A model generated the notes under the pieces. That model ran no database searches. It was given only the letters and a program-made list of their open reading frames with translations, and was not told where the DNA came from. Made by a program: the position numbers and the translations under genes. 64,000 nucleotides of DNA from Cliona cf. orientalis (taxonomy: Eukaryota; Porifera; Demospongiae; Clionaida; Clionaidae). Positions 12,401-21,241 of this stretch are shown here, piece by piece; the first letter of the stretch is position 1; each line of letters opens with the position of its first letter. The stretch lies in the NCBI GenBank assembly GCA_963930775.1, contig OZ005699.1, forward strand, positions 3,679,501 through 3,743,500. The letters run 5' to 3'.

Positions 12401-15400
12401 CGCACGACCGCATGCCATGTACCACGCCCATAGTTATCGAATGAGCGAGCCCAATGCACCTTATGATGGCAGCTAATCCTAAAAAAGAAGCCTTAACGTC
12501 GAAAAGAGCGGTAAACTAAGCTTTTTGCTTCGTTTAGTATCCTTGCAAAGTCGATTTTGCTGAAGGACACAGCCAATCTTAGACCAGCTGGCCAGGCACG
12601 GGCAAGTGGCGTGATCGCAACATCACAAAACCGCATTGCCCACGTACTTGATTAAACATTGGGGATCCTCATCTGGCTTCTGTTACTAAAAATACGCTTA
12701 TACCGTGACACAGTTCCTTCAATGGAGATTATGACGACCAGGGGCTGGGCCACAACCACGACAGTACGATACAGAAAGTCACTGCTATGATGTATGCATT
12801 TCTGTGCATGTACTTTGAGTGACTATAGACAGTGTCCAAATCAGATTGACATTGCTTTAAGAGCTTTATATTCGACATTCATACTGCATGCATGGCATTG
12901 TACATTTAACACTCCCTTTTGTAACTAGCCTCGTCCCCAGGCCTTCTTATTGGGGGGGAGGGGGAGGGGGGAAGAAGGCCTGGTATCCACTGCATGCGCA
13001 TGCGCTACATTTTCCGTATAATTTACCGTAAAAGTGTCCGTAAAAGTTCAGGTCAACTGGTATTCGTGCACGGAGAAGCTTAACGGAAGAAGTACCCGGA
13101 CAGCCACGTGTTCAACGGAGCACCCGCCCATGTACTCTAACTAGCGCGCCCGCGCATACCGCGTGTGCATCGTACAGCAGTACAGTGCAATGGCTACCAT
13201 AAAAGTGAATGTTTGTCGGTTTTGTGGCAACGCGGTGCTTCCCACTCTCTCAGTGGCGCTCTTCTCCAAGGATGGCCTTGACAAAGATCTTCCAGGAAGG
13301 ATCAGTAGGGTTGTAGACCTGCCAGTATCCAGTGAAGATGGCTTGTCTCCTCATCTGTGCAGACCTTGCATGAGGAAGTTCCAGTCAGCTGAGACCTTCA
13401 GATCTATGGCCGAAAGTAGCTACATGTATGAGAAGCAAGGGTACATTAGACCAGCTCCTCCCTTGCACAGTCCTAGGGGCCATGGGTCTAGAAAGAGGAT
13501 GAAGGACACCAGTGGGTTTGAGGCCTCTCCCCACACAGCAAAAGCTAGACCTCTAGCAAACGCTTCACTCTTGTAGTCGGTGGAAGAAGGCTTAGTTTCC
13601 CTCCTCGAGAGAATAGTAAGCTACTATGACTACACAATTCCAGCAGAATTACAGTACTTTCAGCTGTATAGCAACATACATGTAATACTCAAATACTGCA
13701 CTTGCATGTACACATGAAAATTCAATAACATAATAAAACATTGTCAACATCTGCTTGTGCTTACAGCAAGCACCGACTTTCCACCTCGACCGATTTCCCA
13801 AGCTACTCCACTCCATAATTCAACCAATGCACAGCAACTGAGACCAGCTCCTTCCGCCAGTGGTAAACAATAATTATCTATAATAGGTAAATAAGATCTA
13901 TGGTAAAGAACACGCTTTGTTTGCAGTGACAGAGAGTTCCTCCAGTGATCAAAACCAGAGCACTAGAACAGTGACTGTAACGCATGGAGTGTTTACTTCA
14001 CTGTTCTTACTATGTAGTACTATTTTGTACAGATCACTATTAGCTCACCTAGCAAGTCATAAACTGTGACAAAAGAGGTTGACGGGAGCCTTCAGAAGAT
14101 AGGTCGGACATTGGCTGGTGGTCACATTCCATCCATTGCAAAGTCTGTGTTTGCCAACCCTTCCTTGAGGGAGCTCTTGGTAGAGAAGGTGGTCCAAGCA
14201 GTTGGAAATGAATGTGCGTCGCGTCTCTGTGCAGTAGATCTGCTCAGCCCGTGTCTTTGTTTCGTCAATTCTCACTTGACCAATCAGACACCTTCGCTTG
14301 GAAGGAGTGCATCAGAGAACTGGAGCAAAAGTGCCCGATCCTGTTCCGACTGTTCACTCACATTGTCAGCCATACAGACCACAGAAATGCCAGCAAGCGA
14401 GGGGAGAGACACTACCCTGGAATCTGCATGGCTACTATTGTGCTTTTAAAGGAGCGCAACCGAGAGATGAGTGGGATGCAGGCGTTCTTGTCTCTTGTTC
14501 TGTTTTCCTCTAGAGTAGAAAAGAAGGTGTGTATGTACATGTATGTATGTGTGCATGCGTGCATGTACGTGGGTGACAGAGAGATAATTATAGCAACATT
14601 TTGGCAATCAGATTTTGACAAATAATTTACTGCAAACCACAAACACAAAATAAACATTTATATAATTTACAGGTGTACACACGGCTTAATCACCTTAATG
14701 TGATGCTCAGCTACACAGCTGTCCTTAAGCTCATTAATGACATCAGTGAGAGGCACAGGGCTCCAATAGAGAGATGGATGCAAGAAGGGGCTTCCTTTAA
14801 GTTTGTTGGCGATAACGTAGACAAGAAGAAAGGGTGAGGGATATCAGGAGTGATCACCACGGTGAGCTTAAGCACATGTACAGTTTGCTGGCTGTGAAAG
14901 CTCGAGTGCAACCTCCTCCTCCAGTTTCTCACTTTGTTCACCCTGATATTAGTAGCCATCCAGTCTCTTTCTTCCTGCCCACCGAAGCCGATCTCTCAAC
15001 CATCAACAGCAACCTGGTTGTGTTGGTCAGTCGAATCTTGTGCAAGTATATCAAGGTCCTGAAATCGCACAAACGCTCACTGATCAAGCACATCCCTCAC
15101 TCTCACAGCTTGGAGATGGCTTGCAAGTCAAGAGATTGCAGTGCTGGACGTTCTCCACAAGAATGAGACCAAGAGTGCAGACATGGTGGACATCATGAGA
15201 GAGCAGCAGTCCTATCTTGGTGAGGGGTATACTCACACTGTCTTGTCCGGTGGTGACCATGTCACTTGTGAGAGGCAGCAGGTGAGTAAACGTCACGTGA
15301 TGGACTCTGACACTCGGACTGGCCGGCTGGAGCTGTTAGAGCCATGTGTGGAAGACTGGCACTGTCTTTTGAGCATCCTGGAGGTATGGTTATGCACAAA

Positions 15401-18400
15401 AACATGAATATGTACATAATACTTTTTATGTAGCTACTTACATGTGTACATGTACTTGTATAGATCATATGGAAGAACCTCTTTAAAGACAGCTCTCGAG
15501 ATCATGCCTCCCTCAGTCACCTTTTGTGTCGCCTCGGACGCCTACCAGAAGCCAAGGTTCCCAAGAAGAATCTCCATGCATGTTTAGATGAGCTCATGAC
15601 CATCTTCAAAGGCCATGTAGTTGCAGCAGCATGTATGGAGCTTGGTTTGGACAGCCCCGACTCTGACCGGCCTGGCTCGGCAACAGGATAGGTTTGTATG
15701 GCTGATCTTGCTCAGAAAATTGTAACCCAGTGCACCATCATTCCTGAGGCGATTCTTGGGCAGCCAATAAAGGAGAGTGAGGATGGGGTGTACAACTATG
15801 CACGTGTTTTGTGCCATTTCGCTTCCTTGATAACAGAGTTCACTGATGCCTGGAGCAAGGGGGCTGGCAAACGTGATATTCTGTGTTGGAAGGTTTTCAT
15901 GCTCCACTTCCACGCTGAGAGAAGGACAAAGTATGCTCTTGAGGCACTGAGGTTGCAGCTCCAGCTTGCTACTCTCCCTCCAGACCTGATACACCAACTA
16001 ACATGGGGAAGATTTGTTAACACTCATGGAGGTCCAGGCATGAACATACCTTGTGATCTCCACAATGAACACGTTAACAAGCTCTTCAAGGAGTTGATTA
16101 GTAACATGGGTGCCAATTTCACAGAAGCAGCGAGCACCCGAGCAGCACGTGCTGTAACATCCCTGGCTCATATGGCAGAGAGATTTGATTGTGAAACTGG
16201 CATCCATGCAGAGGCAAGTGCTCACACAACCAAGTCCGACGAAGCAGATGTCCTGTCAGTTGTGAATGTGCTACTGCAGAGAGAAGTCCTTAAAATCCAC
16301 CCAGGACGTAGCCATCACAAGTTCACCAATATGGCCACCAATCCACTCCAATCCCTAAACCATGAGAAGCTGAATAAATGGATAAGGACAAGATTAAAGA
16401 CTATACGAAATTTCAACAGGTACAGAGGGACATTCTATCAGACAATGAATTTTCAGAAGAGGACTAAAGCAAGTGCACACCAGTAACTTACAGCTACAAT
16501 AACTGAGTCAGTTGTTATCTGCTACAGCCTTGCAGGTGTCGCAGCACAGACTCTTGTGAATTCTCTCAAGATTACTGGCAAGTGCAGGATCAAAGTAGTG
16601 CAGCAACAGGTATCTTCGACAATCCACTTCGTACTCCAAGTACCTCCTCACTACAGCCACTTCAGCGTTCCTGGGATCACTGAGATCTTGTCAAATAGGA
16701 ACGTCCAACGGTGCCCAGTAGATTGTCGATGTTGATTGCTCACCTCCTCTGCCGGCTCTGCCACTCTCTTGAAAGTAGTCATCCAGAGAACGGGGAGCCC
16801 CGTAGTGAATGGTAGAAGTCAGGGCACTGAAGTTAACTCCCATCCCCAGAGCCATTGTAGCAAACACCACTCTCACAACACCATCCTGTTTGCTCATGCT
16901 CGTCATTATGACCTCTTTGTTGTGCTCATCCGTCTTCGAATGGTACATCCCAAAAAGCCTGTTATCACTTTTACGCTCAGCACCAGGAGGATAGTAGCTC
17001 TTGTCACCCAAGATGTAGTGAAAGTGGCCATAGAGAGCGGAACACATGTTCAGAGAGCGACAGTACACGATCACACGTTTCGCTTTAACCGCATTGAGGG
17101 ATAGATCATCAAGAATCGAAGAGAAGTCGTCCTCAATAGTAGATCGTTTACGTACAGAGTAAAAGATGTTAGGCTTGTTGGGAGAGACATGCAGAGACAA
17201 TCTTACACCCTTCCATATCCAGCTGTCGGATGATGTCACGGCGAATCACATCAGTGACTGTAGCAGTTGCAGCCAACATTGGAACTCCAGCAGGGACAAA
17301 TACTCGTAATTCATGGAGATGAGAATAGAGTGGCCGAAAATCAGAGCTCCTACATTGGTTTTGAAGGTACATGTACATTAAAGTCACATAATTTTATTAT
17401 GCACTTACCATTTGTACACACAATGAGCCTCATCAACTGCCACTGCCACCACAGATCTGGACAAAGGAGGGAGAAGTAAGAGCTCTTTCCACTGCTCACT
17501 ACCCAGAATGGCCTCTGGAGCACTATATAGCAGCCGGTAGCAGCCTTCAGAGACGTCCTTCACGCTGGCAAGTAACTTCTTGTCTACTCCCTTGTTACCG
17601 CTGAGTATACCAGCGGCAACATGATGATCTTGGAGGCAGCTGACTTGGTCCACCATCAGTGACACGAGAGGAGAGATAATAACAATGACACTCTGTTCAA
17701 GAGCGGGAGAACTGGTACGACTAAGCTTGTGATCAAACAAAAACGGCAGAAGTTGGTAGCAGACAGACTTGCCATAGCCCGTTGGAAACCATGCGAAGAC
17801 ATCGTTACCTCGATACAGCTCCTGCAAGACCTCCATTTGCTTGTCTTTGAGTACGATGTGCTCTTGTTGCAAGCAGGAAAGCGCGTAGGCCACAGCCGCA
17901 GAAAACTCGCTCATCTTCTAGGTTCTCAAGTCACGTCAACGAAGATCGAAAGCTACACCCATCGCTTTATCATGCGGCCTCTGTCCATAGCACGGACTTC
18001 ATAATTTACAATACGAGTAATATACAATGAAAGTATACAGACAGTATCCGTACGTAATCGGATTATTCAAAATCTGAATAATAACGGCGCATGCGCATGC
18101 AGTGGATACCAGGCCTTCTTTCCCCCTCCCCCTCCCCCCAATCAGAAGGCCTGGGGACGAGGCTATTTTGTAGCGTAATATCGTTATGCCTGATTGTACA
18201 TTATTATGATGGCCTTTGCCGAAACTAATGAGGCCATTTGTGGTAAACACATACAATATTACTTGTGTAGGACACTGAATAGTAAGAGCTTAGTGTTTAT
18301 TTATAAAGAAATGCAGTAATTTTTAATGGGATATTACGTATAGCTCAAATCAGAAGAGAAAGCATGCTATTATGGAAATATGGTTTGAAGTACAATGTCA

Positions 18401-18664
18401 TGTAAGAGTGTGCACTAGTTAGTAGCACTGCATAATTGCTACAGGAGCAAGGCAAAGATTCCTGTGATATCACTGACTAAATTGATTGAGCGAGAGAAGA
18501 ATCGATTTCCCCCTGCGCCTGTCAGCGTGAGTGCTGTGCGAGGTCAGGTCAGTAAAGAGGGGAATGCGCAGACCTTAGGATGTGCTTACCAGGTAAACCA
18601 GCCACAGACTACCACAGAGATCTCAACTGCTCCAGACTACTTTTATGACAATGTGAATTGGTGA
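3101..18664 (+). CDS. NFX1: NFX1 orthologue (NF-X1-type zinc finger / R3H transcriptional regulator), 13 exons
   Basis: Exons: 3101-4460, 4972-5161, 5373-5466, 6633-6853, 6967-7181, 7427-7632, 8204-8312, 8394-8593, 9104-9429, 9792-10028, 11223-11289, 11414-11562, 18445-18664. All junctions are GT-AG and in phase; the total is 3594 nt, 1197 residues (human NFX1 about 1120). Domain order is a charged R/S/G-rich N-terminus, PAM2-like [10 protein letters not shown] (384-393), a RING/PHD-like finger from C411, a long run of NF-X1 Cys/His repeats, and a basic helix with LECDEVC. R3H ([13 protein letters not shown]) and a Pro-rich tail follow. NFX1 is nuclear, binds promoter X-boxes, has E3-type activity through its RING, and its PAM2 links it to poly(A)-binding protein. 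The start at 3101 has A/G context at -3 and G at +4. The large last intron carries a 5.2-kb transposon, but the reading frame across it is intact. Confidence 0.93.
4972..10028 (+). CDS. NFX1: NFX1 exons 2-10: NF-X1 zinc-finger array
   Basis: Nine exons encode the Cys/His array. The first begins [11 protein letters not shown], the link from the RING. Successive repeats have C-x-H-x-C-x3-CH-x2-C-x-PC spacing, for example [46 protein letters not shown] and [14 protein letters not shown]. The stretch [13 protein letters not shown] near 8434 and the [12 protein letters not shown] block near 8560 are close to vertebrate NFX1. Exon 10 ends the array and encodes the helical segment with [19 protein letters not shown], conserved in NFX1 and NFXL1. 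RING and R3H together make this NFX1 rather than NFXL1. Confidence 0.9.
5638..6504 (-). mobile_element. non-autonomous Helentron-type element (HINE) in NFX1 intron 3
   Basis: On the minus strand it starts TAACCCTCGGCGCATGCGC and has a (TCTG)n microsatellite near the 5' end. It ends with GCCGAGGGTTTTGTG and a hairpin GAGAGAGCTCTAGT. Subterminal inverted repeats (ACCCTCGGCGC / GTGCCGAGGGT), a microsatellite and a 3' palindrome are the layout of Helentron-associated INEs (DINE-1-like). The flanks read T|element|T, with no duplication. The first ~250 bp and last ~45 bp match the ends of the elements at 31860-41607 and 41608-42428. The 867 bp have no coding capacity. Confidence 0.7.
6411..6462. 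repeat. (CAGA)n microsatellite inside the HINE
   Basis: About twelve near-perfect ACAG/CAGA units with one CGGA interruption. A TCTG run is found at the equivalent place in the two other copies of the element family (31905-31940 and 41655-41680), so it is part of the element. Confidence 0.8.
6855..6925 (+). repeat. CT-rich microsatellite in NFX1 intron 4
   Basis: Long TCTCTC/CTCTTC polypyrimidine run filling most of the 113-bp intron 4. It probably also serves as the polypyrimidine tract for exon 5. Confidence 0.7.
10117..10453. mobile_element. hAT-like MITE in NFX1 intron 10
   Basis: Begins CAGTGGCGTACCCAGG and ends with the inverted complement CCTGGGAACGCCACTG. CAGTGGCG termini are characteristic of hAT elements. 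TGCAT directly flanks both ends, shorter than the usual 8-bp hAT duplication and so possibly eroded. The 337 bp have no ORF. Confidence 0.65.
10578..11183. mobile_element. Tc1/mariner-like MITE in NFX1 intron 10
   Basis: Terminal inverted repeats CAGTAGTGGCCAATAAAAG and, inverted on the right, CAGTAGCGGTCAATAAAAAG. Each end is flanked by TA (10576-10577 and 11184-11185), the target duplication of Tc1/mariner elements. The interior is palindromic near the ends and has no transposase. Confidence 0.7.
11223..11562 (+). CDS. NFX1: NFX1 exons 11-12: linker helix and R3H domain
   Basis: Exon 11 (11223-11289) is a small linker, and exon 12 (11414-11562) encodes the R3H domain: [20 protein letters not shown], then [14 protein letters not shown]. 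The R-x3-H signature is HRRIIHE. R3H domains bind single-stranded nucleic acid. The exon ends GTTGATAA at a GTATGT donor in phase 2. Reading on without splicing reaches a stop near 11625, so a further exon is required and is found at 18445. Confidence 0.88.
11563..12923. other. 5' part of NFX1 intron 12, unassigned
   Basis: Begins with the GTATGT donor. It contains short degenerate motifs (GGCGATAGACACCAATTGGCG and a second similar unit ~45 bp on) and GC-rich patches that look like old repeats. No ORF with recognisable content and no clear terminal repeats were found. Confidence 0.35.
12926..13005 (+). repeat. left terminal inverted repeat of the Academ-like element
   Basis: 80 bp, matched by the reverse complement of 18087-18165 with only a few differences, mostly in the length of the G run. 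Internally it contains its own inverted pair (CCAGGCCTTCTT / AAGAAGGCCTGG) around the G-rich block, so each end can fold into a hairpin. Confidence 0.85.
13190..16486 (+). pseudogene. degraded DUF6589-type transposase with N-terminal ZAD-like zinc finger
   Basis: The first exon (13190 to about 13570) encodes VCRFCG...LPGRI...[16 protein letters not shown], the C-x2-C...C-x2-C pattern of ZAD-like fingers. Small exons probably follow at 13767-13860 and 13927 onward. The DUF6589 core covers about 14066-14526, 14673-15383 and 15464-16486 with in-phase GT-AG introns. Hallmarks are [49 protein letters not shown] and [19 protein letters not shown]. It should be the DNA-cutting enzyme of the surrounding element. 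Breaks seen: a frame change near 14210, a frameshift at about 14837 (after DKKKG), another near 15135 (before [11 protein letters not shown]), and an in-frame TAG at 15689-15691. The last 262 residues (from 15698) remain open. Confidence 0.7.
16508..17914 (-). pseudogene. degraded RecQ-like DNA helicase of the Academ-like element
   Basis: Exon 1 (17914-17409) starts [12 protein letters not shown] and contains Walker A FPTGYGKS (43-50), [11 protein letters not shown] (motif Ia) and DEAH (161-164). It ends at a GTAAGT donor. Exon 2 starts at about 17363 and completes a Trp codon. It carries [11 protein letters not shown] (motif III), VIVYCRS (IV), [12 protein letters not shown] (V) and [11 protein letters not shown] (VI). 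The RecQ zinc-binding region follows ([12 protein letters not shown]...CCDTC), to a stop at 16508-16510. Two lesions are visible: a one-base frameshift near 17195, between CKIVSA and VSPNKPN, and an in-frame TGA at 16691-16693 (after LDVPI). The TGA is consistent with a CGA-to-TGA change. It faces the transposase tail to tail (21 bp between stop codons). It probably unwinds DNA during transposition and is unlikely to be a host RecQ because it is inside the TIRs. Confidence 0.8.
18087..18165 (-). repeat. right terminal inverted repeat of the Academ-like element
   Basis: Reverse complement of the left end: GCGCATGCGCATGCAGTGG, the CCAGGCCTTCTT palindrome, a C-rich block and GGGGACGAGGCTA at the boundary. 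Confidence 0.85.
18445..18664 (+). CDS. NFX1: NFX1 terminal exon (exon 13)
   Basis: After the acceptor ATTGCTACAG the exon completes an AAG codon and reads [20 protein letters not shown], then PPAPVS, ending [15 protein letters not shown]. This parallels the vertebrate NFX1 tail, which has a K-S-x-C-P-x(3)-L-x(2)-V-L-E-R-E stretch, a Pro run and a closing I-D-Y-F-D-V. It lies 6.9 kb downstream of exon 12 because a transposon fills the intron. Its phase fits exon 12 exactly. Confidence 0.85.
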
Positions 18665-20333
18665 TTAAGTAATTATTCTGGGAACATTGATATCATACAA
18701 TAATTATTATCCACTGATAAAGTTTCTCAAATATTATTGAAGCTAACCCGTTAAGATTGCCCCAAAAATTTATTTAAACAATAATATTATCGTGATTGTG
18801 TATTTTAGGCAACTGAGCTGACCGTAGCCTTGCGAAAGAGGGCCCATGGGTGGTGCATAATATTATTACATTCGAGGTATCAGTGTCGCATTTAGACGTG
18901 AAAGAGCATCCAGGTATATTACCTAGGCTATCCTCATAATGGGCTTTCCATTTTATAAGCAAATACCCCCTATTGATGGAGCAAATTGTGAAATGACCCC
19001 TCAGGAACTGATTAACTTGTTTTGCCCCCCACGAATAATTAATTGGGACAATCGAACCCCCTAGGATCAATTACCCTCTGGAAATTAATAAGTCGTTGCT
19101 TGACCCTTCCGGAATCTGCTTTTTGGTAGAAATACCAATTAAAATTGCCAAAAGAGGCTCATAAGAATCAATTAAATTGCAAAAAAGGACCCTCAAGAAA
19201 TTCGCAAAAAAAGCCCCCTCAGGATGTAATTATCACTCCTCAATGGAAGGTGTATGCCTATTAAATGGAAGAGCACAATTTGTATAGCAGTGATTTCTGC
19301 CGTATTCCAGCACGGTACAGTCCAACCTAAATTAGACCAAAGAAAATGCAGGGTTGAAGTATACATTATGAACGGTTAACAACCCTGTACCGTTTTTACT
19401 GGATACAAGGTTACCTGTTGCTGGAGTCTAGAACTATCGACATCTCGACAAGTTGAAAGAGTATTTTAAAGCTGTGTGACAAGAAGCCTGTGCATGTATT
19501 GTGTTGTGCATAGATATTATAATATAGCTGTCTCATTGAATGCTCAGCAGTGGAGTAGTTACCAAGCCATATCATTATTATTATTATTTACAGCTGAAGG
19601 ATTATACTAGAACTGTAGCAGCCTGACAAAACACTAACAATTAAAGCAGATGACAAAAATTATGATATCACATGGTGGTGAAGCATGATTTTGGTTGTGA
19701 GAAGCAACTGTGACAAGGACATGAACAATAATAATTATGTACACTGGTTAAATCTTTATAGGAATGAGTCCCATGTCCACCAGTTTAGTTTGATGCAGTT
19801 AAATGACAGACTAAGATCGATTGGGGAGAGGGAGTTCCAGAGGTATACGCGCGGTGAAGTATCGGCCCGATAGCCGGCCGCCCTCGCTCTTGATTGGTAT
19901 ATAATCATGCTCGAATAAGGCTGAAATCAATACGGTAGCCGCTGCTACTATTCGAATTATGCAGATAGTGTGGGTAACTTAACTGGGCGCTCTTTCGCGT
20001 CTAAATGCGATACTGATACCTCGAATATTGGCCCATCCCCCAATCTTGGCCCAATGTAAGGTGCACCGCCCATGGGCCCTCTTTCGCGAGGATACAGTAA
20101 TTACAATATGCAGCTACTGGGGATAAAAATATTATTATGGTCAAGTGTTCATTATAATTTGAAAGATTAGTAGTGTAAATGGAAAAAATAGGGTTGATAA
20201 CAAAATTCATTCCTGGGCATAATATAACAATTATCAATATTGCATAATATTATAATTACATGTACATGTATACACTGTAATTCGTGAAATTTACATTGTT
20301 AAAACTTCTTTGCACAAAACTTAATTAAAAAAT
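18665..20333. repeat. intergenic region with a 1.26-kb inverted-repeat pair
   Basis: Arms at about 18828-18907 and 19989-20092 are inverted relative to each other. They share GCGAAAGAGGGCCCATGGG, TTCGAGGTATCAGT and GCATTTAGACG. The right arm has about 25 bp extra in the middle. Between them lie an A/C-rich degenerate patch (18940-19250) and a fragment beginning CAGTCCAACCTAAATTAGAC (near 19318) that resembles the pogo-like MITE at 45496. A CGAATAAGGCTGAAATC fragment near 19912 is related to the MITE at 34291. No gene was seen. Confidence 0.5.
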
Positions 20334-21014
20334 GTGACCCTCCACGAGGAAACCAAGCATAATGCGCGGAAAAAAAATTTTGAGTTAAGGCCACCATTAC
20401 CAACTACAACCTTTGAACTATTGCTCCAGCAAATTTGAAGTCTCTAGCCCGTGTAGTCATGGAGATATGAGCAAAAATATACCCGGATCGCCCGTACTAA
20501 AGTATTGCAAAAAATTGCAATGAACATTGCTACGTACGTTGCACGCGGAAGTCCATATATTCGCCGTTTATGGTAAATACGTGGCCCTGCCCACTAAGTC
20601 AAAGAGCCAGATGGCTGCCAAAACGTTGGAAAGAGAGCAGCAGTCGGCGTTTCGATGGAAAAGAACGAAAAGATAAGCGTGTCTATAGATCGTTAGTATA
20701 CAAAATCGAAGAAAGAAGTGACTGGAGAGTGTTCTCTGTCCAGCTGCATGCCGTGCTTGCCTAGCTGCAACTATGGCAACGGCTCCGTATCATGGACGAT
20801 CAATGTTAGCTACACGGCCGACTTCTTCGAGCCATAACTCAGTAAGTATAGCATTCTAGAAGCTACTAAGCAGATTTTTGTGTAGAGGAATGATTCCTCT
20901 ATCGATCTATACCAAAAAGTGAAAAACGATAATTATCACCTTGGGCAACTATTTTGGCCTGTATCTCAGATTGATATCCAGCGCATTATGCTTGGTTTAC
21001 TCGTGGAGGGTCAC
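20334..21014. mobile_element. MITE with GTGACCCTCCACGAG termini
   Basis: 34-bp terminal inverted repeats differing at one position: GTGACCCTCCACGAGGAAAC on the left, and on the right the complement of GTGACCCTCCACGAGTAAAC. AAAT borders both ends. The short ORF at 20570-20764 has no domain and is treated as non-coding. Another element with GTGACC ends is at 55878-56285. Confidence 0.7.
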
Positions 21015-21241
21015 AAATGTGCGCAAAAAGAGTTTTATATACTTGTATAATATTATACAGCAAAGATATGATATGTGCTTGAAGTTAATAATTTGAAAAT
21101 TTCCCTTAACCCAAAAATTTTGTAAATATAGTATACACAAAAGTTTGTAAATATATCTAGGTGTCACCATTTCAGTCGTATGCCATAGATTAAGTCAACA
21201 ACAATCAGATTGACAATATGACACACAAACAAAAGTGTTAG

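Larger units (their letters stand above)
12924..18165. mobile_element. 5.2-kb TIR transposon with DUF6589 transposase and RecQ helicase (Academ-like), in NFX1 intron 12
   Basis: Long terminal inverted repeats (12926-13005 and 18087-18165) start TAGCCTCGTCCCCAGGCC, run through a G-rich block and an AAGAAGGCCTGG palindrome, and finish GCATGCGCATGCGC. They bracket two convergent genes, a DUF6589-type transposase (+) and a RecQ-like helicase (-). TTTTGTA occurs at 12917-12923 and 18166-18172. It abuts the right end exactly and the left with two extra bases (AC), so it may be the target duplication. A TA duplication, with the TIR starting at GCCTCG, is the alternative. Transposase plus SF2 helicase matches what I know of the Academ (AcademH) class. 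I cannot confirm the class without a repeat library. Both genes carry frameshifts or stops, so this copy is dead. Confidence 0.75.

Noticed and set aside
16736..17104. 122-residue + strand ORF opposite the RecQ-like gene
   Set aside because: Antisense shadow of helicase motifs IV-VI.
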